From NCBI GenBank assembly GCA_036378155.1, contig DASUXA010000076.1:37966-101965 (forward strand): DNA of 64,000 nucleotides, in the 5' to 3' direction. Both the position numbers and the translations under genes were made by a program. The number at the start of each line of letters is the position of its first letter. The stretch's first letter is position 1. The notes beneath the pieces were generated by a model, which was given only the letters and a program-made list of their open reading frames with translations, made no database searches and was not told the DNA's origin. Below, piece after piece: positions 23,207 through 31,867 of this stretch. Origin of the DNA: DASUXA01 sp036378155. Its GTDB lineage: Bacteria > Actinomycetota > Actinomycetes > Mycobacteriales > Micromonosporaceae.

Positions 23207-24205
23207 CTGTTGGCGGGAGTCGTCGCCGGTGACCGGCAGGGCGACGGGTGTCTCGGCTCGCGATCGTCGCCGGTACCACAGCGATACCAGCGCGACGCCG
23301 AGCAGCAGGGTGACGACGCCGGCAAGACCGTCGACCATGAAATGGGTACCGGTGATGATCACGACGGTGTAGACCGCCACGGGGTACCCGATCACCAGTA
23401 CGCGCACCAGCCACGACCGGGCAGGCAGCGCGTACCACACCGCCGCAGCGCACCAGGTCGCCCAGGCGAGGTGCAGGCTCGGCATGGCGGCGAACGGATC
23501 GGTGATGTGCTCCAGAACGCCGTGGTTGTACGACCACAGCCCGCCGTACACCTCCATCGTGTCGACCGTGTGACCCGGCCCGGGCGGCAACAGGCGGGGC
23601 GGCATCACCGGGTACAGCACGAACACGACGAGTGCCAGGAACGTGGCGACCGCGAGCACCGAGCGCCAGTACCGGTACGCCTGGGGGCGGCGCAGGAGCA
23701 GCCACATCAGTACGCCGAAGGTGACCAGGAAGTGGGCGCTGCCGTAGAACCCGCCGATCAGCCTCAAGGTCGTCGGGTGCCCCAGGAACAGCGCCTGCAC
23801 CGCGTGTTCCCAGTCGACGTGCAACCGCTGTTCCAGCCCGTACACGGCGTGCCCGTGCGTCGCGGCGCGCGTCGCGTCCGCCGCGTGCAGCGACTCGCCG
23901 TGCAGCGAACGGGCCTCCGCGTACAGGAGGTAGCCGACGACAGCGATCGCGAAGTCGCCCAGGATCCGGGGACGCGACCGCAGGGAGCGGGATCGTCGCT
24001 GGGGGTGGCTCGCGTCCGGTACCGAGGGAGTGAGCAGGGCTTCTGCCGGGGCGGGGTCGGAGGTTCCGGAGCCGGCGGCGCTCGGGTCAGTGGAGATGGC
24101 TGTGGTGCCTTCCCGTGATGGCGGGCGCCGTCGTGGTACAGGTGTCCGGCACACCCGCTCCGCGCCCACCCGGCTCCCATATCGGCGTGACTGTCTCGAC
24201 AGCAC
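23189..24205 (-). CDS. PAP2-superfamily phosphatase/phosphotransferase, membrane
   Basis: A membrane protein of up to 338 residues with about six membrane helices from residue 84 on. The PAP2 motif is seen as DPFAAMPSLHLAWATW (catalytic His after PSL) and ITGTHFMVDGLAG (second His and Asp). LYPVMPPRLLP and the FAAMPSLHLAW form match the Aur1/inositol-phosphotransferase-like group of actinobacteria. It probably acts on a lipid phosphate at the outer membrane face. The start is uncertain: the first 75 residues are Arg/Pro/Ser-rich and may be partly non-coding. The 3' end overlaps matB. Confidence 0.78.
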   Translation of the reverse strand: MLSRQSRRYGSRVGAERVCRTPVPRRRPPSREGTTAISTDPSAAGSGTSDPAPAEALLTPSVPDASHPQRRSRSLRSRPRILGDFAIAVVGYLLYAEARSLHGESLHAADATRAATHGHAVYGLEQRLHVDWEHAVQALFLGHPTTLRLIGGFYGSAHFLVTFGVLMWLLLRRPQAYRYWRSVLAVATFLALVVFVLYPVMPPRLLPPGPGHTVDTMEVYGGLWSYNHGVLEHITDPFAAMPSLHLAWATWCAAAVWYALPARSWLVRVLVIGYPVAVYTVVIITGTHFMVDGLAGVVTLLLGVALVSLWYRRRSRAETPVALPVTGDDSRQQSTSLP

Positions 24206-24296
24206 TCTACCTGGGGCGGAGGGTCCGGTCAGGGCTGGCGACGGATCGCGACCCGGCGGCGCCGAGCGGAGACCGAAACGAGGCCGTACGGCGACG

Positions 24297-24701
24297 TCAC
24301 ACCGCGACGACCGTCACCAGCCCGTCGAGCCCGGCGAAGTCGTCGACGTTGCGGGTGTACAGGGGAAGCCCGCGAGCCGACGCGATGGCGGCGATCATCA
24401 GGTCGAGCCGGCGCGGTCGGCGGTCGTGCCGGGCAGCGAGCGTGAGCGTCACGAGCGACCCGTACCGGGCGGCGGCGTCCGCGTCGAACGGCAACGCGTC
24501 GAAATCGGCGAGTGCCGCTGCGAGTTTTTCCATTCGAGCGGCACGGGAAGCTGCGTCCTTCGCCATCGCGACCCCCTGCTGCAGCTCAGCCAAGGTGATC
24601 GCGGTCAGCTCCGGAAAGGTCGGTAGATCGGCGGGATCGAGCAGGTCGAGATCAATGTAGGTGCACGTGTCGAGAATGCCCACGGCGTGGCGATCAGGCA
24701 C
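24297..24701 (-). CDS. vapC: PIN-domain ribonuclease toxin, VapC-like
   Basis: A 134-residue PIN nuclease. The acidic active site is visible as ILDTCTYIDLD (Asp11), ITLAELQQGV (Glu about 39), RLDLMIAAIA (Asp about 99) and YTRNVDDFAGL (Asp about 117-118). It should cleave RNA when the antitoxin is lost. It overlaps the antitoxin gene by eight bases in the usual antitoxin-first order. Confidence 0.9.
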   Translation of the reverse strand: MPDRHAVGILDTCTYIDLDLLDPADLPTFPELTAITLAELQQGVAMAKDAASRAARMEKLAAALADFDALPFDADAAARYGSLVTLTLAARHDRRPRRLDLMIAAIASARGLPLYTRNVDDFAGLDGLVTVVAV

Positions 24702-24969
24702 GCTCGCGCTCCCATGGGTCGTCGTCGACCCGGTCCTCGGTGCCGAAGAACTCCTCAGCCTCCTGGCGCATCCGGCGGTGGTCGACGCGTGGTAGTCGCC
24801 GATGACGCTGCACCAGTTGCTCGGCGGACAACCGCCGCCGATGCACTATCGGTCGCAGCTCGGCGACTTCGATGCCGTTGCGGGTGATGCGGTACGTCTC
24901 GCCTGCCTCGACCGCGTCCATGACAGCAGCGGAGTTGTTACGGAACTCCCGCTGGGTAATGGTCTTCAC
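24694..24969 (-). CDS. vapB: Phd/YefM-family antitoxin, VapB-like
   Basis: A 91-residue antitoxin. MKTITQREFRNNSAAVMDAVEAGETYRITRNGIEVAELRPI is the Phd/YefM fold that binds the operon promoter. The basic-acidic tail with FFGTEDRVDDDPW should contact the PIN toxin. It is the first gene of the pair. Confidence 0.9.
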   Translation of the reverse strand: MKTITQREFRNNSAAVMDAVEAGETYRITRNGIEVAELRPIVHRRRLSAEQLVQRHRRLPRVDHRRMRQEAEEFFGTEDRVDDDPWERERA

Positions 24970-25177
24970 GCGATCCAGCGTAGCTTCGCGTGTCTCATGG
25001 GGCTACGGGTCGGCTGTCAAGGACGCTCGGCAGCCAGACCTCGGTCCGTCCCCCTCCACGCGGGGAATAGGAAGGAGCGCGACGCGAGGCGGTACCCGCC
25101 GGGACCCGACCGCGAGGAGCGCAGACGACGAGGGCCGGTCCCCGACGGAACCGGCCCTGCGTTGCGCCTGGTGAGGC

Positions 25178-25265
25178 TGGCGGAGGATACGAGATTCGAA
25201 CTCGTGAGGGGTTGCCCCCAACACGCTTTCCAAGCGTGCGCCCTAGGCCTCTAGGCGAATCCTCC
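25178..25265 (-). tRNA. tRNA-Ser (GGA)
   Basis: On the minus strand the acceptor GGAGGAT pairs with ATCCTCC, and CCA is encoded. The anticodon stem CACGC/GCGTG encloses TTGGAAA, giving anticodon GGA. A long variable arm (TTGGGGGCAACCCCT) marks class II, and the T loop is TTCGAAT. No att-like duplicate is seen in this window. Confidence 0.97.
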
Positions 25266-25382
25266 GCCGGAAAGGATACAGAAGGCGACGCGGGTTGTAC
25301 CCCCGGCCGTCCCGTCGGTTCGCGACGCCCGCCACAACCGGTCGGCGGCAGGGGGCGCGGATCGTCGGGTACAGTGGTCGAC

Positions 25383-25468
25383 GCCCCTCGTGCGGCGCCC
25401 ATCCTGTGAACCTCCCCAGGGCCGGAAGGCAGCAAGGATAAGCAGGCTCTGGCGGGTGCACGGGGGGC
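25383..25468 (+). ncRNA. ffs: signal recognition particle RNA (4.5S type)
   Basis: The outer stem GCCCCTCGTGC pairs with GCACGGGGGGC. The inner conserved domain has CCTGTGAACC, the GGCCGGAAGGC tetraloop region and AGCAAGGATAAGCAGG, the hallmark Ffh-binding internal loops. A CCTTTTT tract follows and should terminate the RNA. It forms the particle core with Ffh for membrane targeting. In many actinomycetes it lies near dnaX, as here. Confidence 0.95.
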
Positions 25469-25525
25469 CCTTTTTGTCCTCGCTTCGCCTAGTATGGCGC
25501 GCGTCTCACTCGTGGGAGGGCTCGG

Positions 25526-25894
25526 ATGCGCCAGGCGAACCACTACGTTCTCGACGGCGTCGTCGCCGGTACCGTCGACCTCACCTCGATCACCGGCCGC
25601 CCCGCGGTACACCTGCACGTGGACGGCGATCCCGTGACCGAACCCGCGGTCGCCGAGTCGGCGCTCGGGGTCCAGGTCACCGGCGTGCTGGGCGGTACGT
25701 CCGACCGGGAGCGGCGGTACGTCCTGGTCCTGCTGCCCCGGGTGAACCTGACCGAGGGCGAAGCGGACGTCCGAGGACTAGCGGTGGTGGCCCTGTCGCC
25801 CGTCACGGCGGGCGGTCCCGCCGTGGTCCAGGGACCCGTCGAGCGGTACCACCTGCACCACGTCACCGGGCTGGCGAGCGCCGTCGAGTCCTGA
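25526..25894 (+). CDS. conserved hypothetical protein (122 aa)
   Basis: I do not recognise a family. The sequence is rich in Val, Gly and Thr with alternating hydrophobic residues (VVAGTVDLTSITGRPAVHLHVDG and RRYVLVLLPRVNLTEGEADV), which suggests a small beta-sandwich or barrel. There is no signal peptide or membrane segment. The ATG follows GTGGGAGGGCTCGG. It lies between the SRP RNA terminator and the convergent STAS gene. Confidence 0.6.
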   Translation: MRQANHYVLDGVVAGTVDLTSITGRPAVHLHVDGDPVTEPAVAESALGVQVTGVLGGTSDRERRYVLVLLPRVNLTEGEADVRGLAVVALSPVTAGGPAVVQGPVERYHLHHVTGLASAVES

Positions 25895-25901
25895 GGGCGG
25901 G

Positions 25902-26267
25902 TCAGACCTTCGGACCGTCGAGCTGCGGGCGCGCGGCGTCGACATCCGGGTAGATCGAGAACACCCGGTCCAGTCCGGTCACGCTGAGCGTCTTCGCCAG
26001 TTGGCTGCCCACCCCGCACAGGTGCACGGTGCCCCCGGCCTTCAGACCCGCGCGGTACACCGAGACCAGCGCGCCGAGCCCCGTCGAGTCGCAGAAACGC
26101 AGGTCGGCCAGGTCGAGCAGGACCGGTCGCCCGGTGCTCGCCAGCGGCGTGACCGTTTCGCGCAGGATCGGCGCGGTGGCGACGTCCATCTCGCCCGCGA
26201 CGTGTACCACGATCAGCCGGGACGGAGACTCGTCCACGTCAACCGTCAGCTTCCGGCTATCGCTCAC
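25902..26267 (-). CDS. STAS-domain anti-sigma factor antagonist
   Basis: A 121-residue single STAS domain. LIVVHVAGEMDVATAPIL (about 18-35) and LLDLADLRFCDSTGLGALVSVYR (about 50-72) match SpoIIAA/RsbV proteins, with Ser61 in DSTGLG as the predicted site of phosphorylation by an RsbW-type kinase. Unphosphorylated protein would capture an anti-sigma factor and free a stress or developmental sigma factor. No partner kinase is adjacent. Confidence 0.9.
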   Translation of the reverse strand: MSDSRKLTVDVDESPSRLIVVHVAGEMDVATAPILRETVTPLASTGRPVLLDLADLRFCDSTGLGALVSVYRAGLKAGGTVHLCGVGSQLAKTLSVTGLDRVFSIYPDVDAARPQLDGPKV

Positions 26268-26480
26268 GCTGGGGTCCTCTCACTGGCTACAGGTACGGCA
26301 ATTCTAGGGGCGTGTCGTACGGCTGACGGCCACTCCGAGCCGCCACGGCAGGCACGTTAGGTCGGCGGTACCCGTGCTGTCCGACGTGCCGAGGACCAAC
26401 AGTAGGCGTTCGCCGCGACAACCGGCAGTGTTGTCCGGCGCGCGCGGTACCGTGAGTGGCCGGTGGAAGGGGGTGCACAG

Positions 26481-28868
26481 GTGGCGCTGGCGCTGTACCG
26501 CAAGTACCGTCCTCGGACGTTTGCCGAGGTCATCGGGCAGGAGCACGTCACCGAGCCGTTGTCGCAGGCGCTGCGGTCCGGCCGGCTGCACCATGCCTAC
26601 CTGTTCTCGGGCCCGCGGGGCTGCGGCAAGACCTCGTCGGCGCGGATCCTCGCCCGCTCGCTCAACTGCGTACAAGGCCCGACCCCTGATCCGTGCGGCG
26701 AGTGCGAGTCATGCCGCGCGCTCGCTCCGGACGGACCCGGCTCGATCGACGTGATCGAGATCGACGCGGCCAGCCACGGCGGTGTCGACGACGCTCGCGA
26801 CCTGCGGGAACGCGCGTTCTTCGCCCCGGTGTCGAGCCGGTTCAAGGTGTACGTGATCGACGAGGCGCACATGGTCTCGTCGGCGGGGTTCAACGCCCTG
26901 CTGAAGCTGGTCGAGGAGCCGCCGGAGTACGTCAAGTTCGTGTTCGCGACGACCGAGCCGGAGAAGGTGCTCGGCACGATCAAGTCGCGGACCCATCACT
27001 ATCCGTTCCGGCTGATCCCGCCCGGCGTGCTCCGTCCGTACCTCGAACAGCTCTGCCGACAGGAGGGCGTGACCGTCGAGCCGGCGGTGTTCCCGCTGGT
27101 GGTTCGGGCGGGCGGCGGGTCGGCGCGGGACTCGCTGTCCGTACTCGACCAGCTCATCGCCGGGGCGGGACCGGAAGGCGTCACGTACCCCCGCGCGGTC
27201 GCTCTGCTCGGCGTGACCGACGTCGCGCTGATCGACGAGATGTGCGACGCGATCGCGGCCGGGGACGGCGCCGCCGCGTACGCCACCATCGACCGGGTCG
27301 TCGAGGCTGGGCACGACCCCCGTCGATTCGCCTCCGACCTGCTCGAACGGCTTCGCGACCTGATCGTGCTCCGCGAGGTGCCGGACGCGGTGGCCAAGGG
27401 GCTGCTCGACGCGCCTTCCGACCAGTTGGAGCGGATGTCGCAGCAGGCGCAGCGGTTCGGAGCGGCGACGCTGTCCCGGTGCGCCGACATCGTCCACAAC
27501 GGTCTCACCGAGATGCGCGGTACGACCGCACCCCGCCTCCTGCTCGAACTGATCGCGGCGCGGATGTTGCTGCCCGCAGCCGACGCGTCCGAGGGCGCGC
27601 TCCTGCAACGCCTCGAACGGCTGGAACGACGGCTGACCTCGGGCGGCGCCGCGATGTCCGGGCCCGAGATCGCCGCCCCGGCGACGCCCGCCGCCGAGCC
27701 CGCGCCCGCCGTGCCGCGCACGCCTACGCCGACCGCACCGGTGCGGGACGCGGGACGCCCCACCGCGGTGCGCCAGGAATCGGGTGAGGATCCCGGACCG
27801 ACGTCGCCCGCGAGCCCGACGCCGATCGCCGGTCCGGCGCCGGCTGCCGCTCCCGCCCCGCCGGGGGCGGTCGACGCCGCGGCGGTACGACGGGCCTGGG
27901 ACGACATAGTCGCCATGGCGCGGCGTCGGAGCCAGAAGGTCGCCGCCGTGCTCCGCGACGCGACGGTACGGGAGGTCGAGGGCAGCACTCTCGTCCTGCT
28001 GTTCAAGTACGAGTTCCACGCGCAGACAGCGTCGGCGTCGGAGGAACTGCTGCTGGACGCGTTGTACGAGGTCTTCGGCAGCCGCTGGCAGGTCCGGTGC
28101 GAGGTGGCGGGCGGCGGACCGGTGGCTGGCGGTCGCGCGTCGGGTACGCCGAGCGCGGCGAGCCCGCCACGCGCACCGGCTCCGGCGAGGCAGACCCAGG
28201 GCGGAGCCACGCGCGGGGCGCCGGCTCGGCCACGCACCCCGTCCCGCCCCGCCACCTCGTCGTCGGCGCCGTCCGGCGCCGACGACGAGGACTGGCCCAC
28301 TACCGCCACGCCGGGAGGTGTCGCCGAGGCAGCCGGTAGCGTCGCCGCCCCGACTCCCGAGCCGCCGGGGGCAGCCGCCCGTACCGCCGCGCCTGCCGTG
28401 AGCGGGGCGCCCGCCAGCCCACCGCCGCGCAGCGCCGCGCCTGCCGTGAGCGGGGTGCCCGCCAGCCCACCGGCGCGCAGCGCCGCGCCCGCGTACGGCG
28501 CGGGACCCGGGCGCGGCGCGACCACCCCGGCTCGGGGCACGACCGCACCCGGTCGCCCCGCCGCGCGCACACCCGGTCGGGGCGCCCCGCCCACGCCGAC
28601 CGCCCGCGGCAGTGCCCGGTCCGCCGCCGCTCAGCCGACAGCGTCGGCCGGTGACTGGGCCGGCGCGCCGGACGAGCCGCCGTACGACCCCGACTACGAC
28701 GGACCGATCCGCGACGCGGTCAGCTACGAGGGGTTCGATCCCGGCGACGAGCCGCTCGACGACGTGATCGACGAGCAGACCGCCCGGGTGTCCAGCGAGG
28801 AGCAGGCGCTTCGGTTGCTGGAGCAGACCCTCGGCGCGCAGCGGATCGGCGAAGTCGACCCGCGCTGA
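26481..28868 (+). CDS. dnaX: DNA polymerase III subunit gamma/tau
   Basis: The clamp loader ATPase of the replicase. The start ALALYRKYRPRTFAEVIGQEH is canonical. Walker A YLFSGPRGCGKTSSARI (about 36-52), a zinc-binding Cys set (CVQGPTPDPCGECESC), Walker B VYVIDEAHMVS and sensor FATTEPEKVL follow. The GTG at 26481 is preferred over 26463 because GGAAGGGGG sits seven bases upstream. The C-terminal 350 residues are Pro/Ala-rich and include a 48-bp tandem duplication (28385-28432 and 28433-28480). No frameshift site for gamma was searched. Confidence 0.95.
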   Translation: MALALYRKYRPRTFAEVIGQEHVTEPLSQALRSGRLHHAYLFSGPRGCGKTSSARILARSLNCVQGPTPDPCGECESCRALAPDGPGSIDVIEIDAASHGGVDDARDLRERAFFAPVSSRFKVYVIDEAHMVSSAGFNALLKLVEEPPEYVKFVFATTEPEKVLGTIKSRTHHYPFRLIPPGVLRPYLEQLCRQEGVTVEPAVFPLVVRAGGGSARDSLSVLDQLIAGAGPEGVTYPRAVALLGVTDVALIDEMCDAIAAGDGAAAYATIDRVVEAGHDPRRFASDLLERLRDLIVLREVPDAVAKGLLDAPSDQLERMSQQAQRFGAATLSRCADIVHNGLTEMRGTTAPRLLLELIAARMLLPAADASEGALLQRLERLERRLTSGGAAMSGPEIAAPATPAAEPAPAVPRTPTPTAPVRDAGRPTAVRQESGEDPGPTSPASPTPIAGPAPAAAPAPPGAVDAAAVRRAWDDIVAMARRRSQKVAAVLRDATVREVEGSTLVLLFKYEFHAQTASASEELLLDALYEVFGSRWQVRCEVAGGGPVAGGRASGTPSAASPPRAPAPARQTQGGATRGAPARPRTPSRPATSSSAPSGADDEDWPTTATPGGVAEAAGSVAAPTPEPPGAAARTAAPAVSGAPASPPPRSAAPAVSGVPASPPARSAAPAYGAGPGRGATTPARGTTAPGRPAARTPGRGAPPTPTARGSARSAAAQPTASAGDWAGAPDEPPYDPDYDGPIRDAVSYEGFDPGDEPLDDVIDEQTARVSSEEQALRLLEQTLGAQRIGEVDPR

Positions 28869-28989
28869 GCAGTCGACCAGGGAAGCCGCCGAGCCGTCGA
28901 CCGGCAACGCCGGAGTGCGGTCGCCCCAGGAAGCCGAGGCGCAGATAACTCGCTCGCCCCCGCTGCCACCTGCGCAGTAACGTACCGCC

Positions 28990-30333
28990 GTGCGCGAGGG
29001 CCTTACCATTCTTCGCCGCCGGCGATTCCAGCTGCTGTTCGCCGCGCGGACCAGCTCCATGCTGGGCACCTCGTTCGGCCCGGTCGCGCTCGCCTTCGGG
29101 GTACTGGCGCTGCCCGGCGCCACGCCGACCACGCTGTCCGTGGTGCTCGCCGCCAACACCGGCACCCAGTTGATCTTCCTGCTCGTCGGGGGCGTGCTCG
29201 CCGACCGGATGTCGCGGTACCGGCTGATGGTCGCCTCGGACACCGTGACCGCACTCGCCTGGGCGGGCGTCGCCGTGATGATGCTCACCGGCTGGGCGCC
29301 GCTGTGGCTGCTGATCCTGGCAGCGTCCGTCGCCGGGCTCGCCGAGGCGCTGTTCTTCCCGGCGCTGACCGGGGTCATCCCCGAGGTCGTACCGGCGGAC
29401 CAGCTGCAGGCCGCGAACGGGGTGCTACGCCTCGGCACCAACACCGCGCGCTTCCTCGGCTTCGCCGTGGCCGGCGCTTCGGTCGCGATCGTCGGCCCGG
29501 GCTGGACGATGGTCGCCACCGCCGCGACCTTCCTGCTGTCCGCCGGGCTGCTCGTCGGTCTGCGGCTGCCCGGTACCGCGCCGGTCGGGCGCTCCCACGT
29601 GCTCGCCGACCTGCGCGACGGATGGCGGGAGTTCGCCTCCCGCGAATGGCTGTGGGTGGTTGTCCTGCAGTTCTCCTTCGTGGTCGCCGGATTGCAGGCG
29701 TTCTACGGGGTGCTCGGGCCGGTCGTGGCAAAGTCCGACCTGGGCGGGGCACGGGCGTGGTCGGCGGTACTCGCGGGCGAGGCGGTCGGCATGCTCGCCG
29801 GAGTGTTCATCGCGATCCGGATCCGCCCCCGGCGCCCGATCCTGCTGGGCGTGGCGCTGACATTGCCGCTCGCGCTCGCCCCGCTGCTGCTCGGGGTACG
29901 CGCTCCGCTGTGGACCGTGGTGACCGGCGCGTTCGCAGCCGGCATGTGCATCGACATCTTCGGTGTGCTGTGGGAAACGACGATGCAGCGCGAGGTGCCC
30001 CCGGCCGCGCTCAGTCGGGTCAGCTCGTACGACGCCCTCGGCTCGTTCATGTTCGGGCCGCTCGGGCTGCTCGCTGCCGGACCGCTGGCAACCTCGGTCG
30101 GACCGCGCGCCGCGCTGGTCGCCGCCGCCGGCGTGATCGTGCTGCCGACCGTGGCGGCACTGTTCTCGCCCGGGGTGCGTCGGATGCGCGGACCGGTCGC
30201 CGTCCCGACGACGCCGGTCGAGCCGGCGCCCGGCGCGGACACACCGGTCCAACCGGTACTGCGCACAGACGCACCGGGCGAGCCGGTGCCGGGCGCCGCG
30301 CCGGTCGAGCCGGCGTTGGGGACTGCGGCATGA
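28990..30333 (+). CDS. MFS transporter, enterobactin-exporter-like
   Basis: A 447-residue membrane protein with about 12 hydrophobic segments. LTILRRRRFQLLFAARTSSMLGTSFGPVALAFGVLAL (about 4-40) and VGGVLADRMSRYRLMVASDTV (about 66-86, MFS A-motif region) match the EntS/MFS_3 family of drug or siderophore exporters. The last 50 residues are a Pro/Val/Glu-rich repeat-like tail. It lies between dnaX and ebfC, on the same strand, but is unlikely to be functionally related to them. The substrate is unknown. Confidence 0.85.
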   Translation: MREGLTILRRRRFQLLFAARTSSMLGTSFGPVALAFGVLALPGATPTTLSVVLAANTGTQLIFLLVGGVLADRMSRYRLMVASDTVTALAWAGVAVMMLTGWAPLWLLILAASVAGLAEALFFPALTGVIPEVVPADQLQAANGVLRLGTNTARFLGFAVAGASVAIVGPGWTMVATAATFLLSAGLLVGLRLPGTAPVGRSHVLADLRDGWREFASREWLWVVVLQFSFVVAGLQAFYGVLGPVVAKSDLGGARAWSAVLAGEAVGMLAGVFIAIRIRPRRPILLGVALTLPLALAPLLLGVRAPLWTVVTGAFAAGMCIDIFGVLWETTMQREVPPAALSRVSSYDALGSFMFGPLGLLAAGPLATSVGPRAALVAAAGVIVLPTVAALFSPGVRRMRGPVAVPTTPVEPAPGADTPVQPVLRTDAPGEPVPGAAPVEPALGTAA

Positions 30334-30422
30334 CCTCGATCGACATCCGACTCGCCCGGGTCCGGCGGTTCGCCGTAGCCGCCGGTTAGGCTGGGCTCGA
30401 AGCGATCGACGAGGAGACAGCC

Positions 30423-30767
30423 GTGCGGCCCGGTGGACAGCCCAACCTGCAGCAGCTCATGAAGCAGGCGCAGAAGATGCAGCAGCAGATGGCGAAGGCT
30501 CAGGCGGAACTCGCCGAAGCCGAGGTCACCGGCACGGCCGGCGGCGGGCTGGTGACGGTCGTGGCTTCCGGTACCGGCGAATTCCGGTCGGTGAAGATCG
30601 ACCCGAAGGCGGTCGACCCGGACGACGTGGAGACGCTGGAAGATCTCGTACTGGCCGCGATCCACAACGCCAGCGAGGCGGTCCGCGAGCTGACCGAGCA
30701 GAAGATGGGTCCGCTGACCTCCGGGCTCGGCGGGATGACCGGCGGCCTCGGGCTGCCCGGCTTCTAG
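30423..30767 (+). CDS. ebfC: nucleoid-associated protein, YbaB/EbfC family
   Basis: A 114-residue DNA-binding protein. LQQLMKQAQKMQQQMAKAQAELAEAEVTGTAGGGLVTVVASG (about 8-49) is the YbaB signature, and VDPDDVETLEDLVLAAIHNA follows. It forms a dimer that bridges DNA. The order dnaX-ebfC-recR is conserved in bacteria, and its stop lies four bases before recR. The GTG start follows GAGGAGAC. Confidence 0.95.
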   Translation: MRPGGQPNLQQLMKQAQKMQQQMAKAQAELAEAEVTGTAGGGLVTVVASGTGEFRSVKIDPKAVDPDDVETLEDLVLAAIHNASEAVRELTEQKMGPLTSGLGGMTGGLGLPGF

Positions 30768-30771
30768 TCCG

Positions 30772-31365
30772 ATGTACGAAGGTGCCATCCAGGACCTGAT
30801 CGACGAGCTCGGTCGGCTGCCCGGCGTCGGGCCGAAGAGCGCGCAGCGCATCGCGTTCCATGTACTGTCCGCCGACCCGGTCGACGTCAAGCGGCTCGCC
30901 GCGGCGTTGCAGCGGGTCAAGGAGCAGGTGCGGTTCTGCGCCACGTGCTTCAACGTCGCCGAGTCGGAGCAGTGCCGGATCTGCCGCGACCCGCGTCGCG
31001 GTGACGACATCCTGTGCGTGGTCGAGGAGCCCAAGGACGTGGTGGCGATCGAGCGCACCGGGGAGTTCCGGGGTCGGTACCACGTGCTCGGCGGGGCGAT
31101 CAACCCGCTGGAAGGCATCGGCCCGGACAATCTGCGGATCCGGGAACTGATGGCGCGGCTGTCCGCCGGTACCGTCAAGGAGCTGATCCTGGCGACCGAC
31201 CCGAACACCGAGGGCGAGGCGACGGCGACGTACCTCGCGCTGCTGGTCAAGCCGATGGGCATCGCGGTGACCCGGCTCGCCAGCGGGCTGCCGGTCGGCG
31301 GTGACCTCGAGTACGCCGACGAGATCACGCTCGGTCGCGCCTTCGAGGGTCGCCGCGCCCTCTGA
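30772..31365 (+). CDS. recR: recombination mediator protein RecR
   Basis: A 197-residue protein of RecFOR repair. The N-terminal helix-hairpin-helix ELGRLPGVGPKSAQRIAFHVL (about 11-31), zinc finger CATCFNVAESEQCRIC (about 55-70) and Toprim domain LCVVEEPKDVVAIERTG and LATDPNTEGEATATYL (about 80-155) are all intact. It would load RecA at gaps together with RecO. The length is standard. Confidence 0.96.
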   Translation: MYEGAIQDLIDELGRLPGVGPKSAQRIAFHVLSADPVDVKRLAAALQRVKEQVRFCATCFNVAESEQCRICRDPRRGDDILCVVEEPKDVVAIERTGEFRGRYHVLGGAINPLEGIGPDNLRIRELMARLSAGTVKELILATDPNTEGEATATYLALLVKPMGIAVTRLASGLPVGGDLEYADEITLGRAFEGRRAL

Positions 31366-31867
31366 CATCGCGTTCCCGCGACCCCCGGCGGTCGCCGGGT
31401 ACCGGACCCGCTCCGCCCCGCGCCGTCGTAGCCGCAGCCAATAAGGACGACTCCGGCTTTCTTTGACGCCGGGCGCCCGCTCCGACGGTGCTCGTTGCCG
31501 AGCGCCCGGTGCATGTGTCCTGACCGTACGATGATCATTGCGTTACGAACCGTAACGGGCTCGGTACGTTCTGCGGTATTGGTCCATATTGGTTCTTACA
31601 CGCGCGGCTCGTCAGGTAACGCCGCTGTCACAGCGCGGCTGTGACTTGGTTACGTCGGCATCCGCCCCTTGACGCTGCCGGTCCAGTCAGTGAGTGTTCG
31701 GTACAGCCGGCGGCCGAGAGGCCGCAACTACTCCCTGCCGTCGTTCGGCGGCAGAGAGCAGTCCATACGAGACAGACATCGGTTGTCCGTAGCGGATCGG
31801 GCACCGTGGGGCGTCAGCCCGGCGGTACCCGCCGTGACCGGACGACTGGGGAAGGGGCCGGTCGCAG
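31366..31867. promoter_or_regulatory. 502-base control region before the oligopeptide importer operon
   Basis: No gene is convincing here. CCGGGCGC (31469-31476) and GCGCCCGG (31502-31509) can form a stem that may end recR transcription. The perfect palindrome CGTTACG-aac-CGTAACG (31541-31557) lies about 310 bases before the first importer gene and is a candidate operator. The stretch after it is less GC-rich (TTGGTCCATATTGGTTCTTAC, around 31579) and may hold the promoter. Confidence 0.55.

Noticed and set aside
26709..29519. 936-codon minus-strand frame opposite dnaX and the MFS gene
   Set aside because: It is antisense to two clear genes, has Arg/Gly-rich composition without family motifs, and arises from third-position GC bias.
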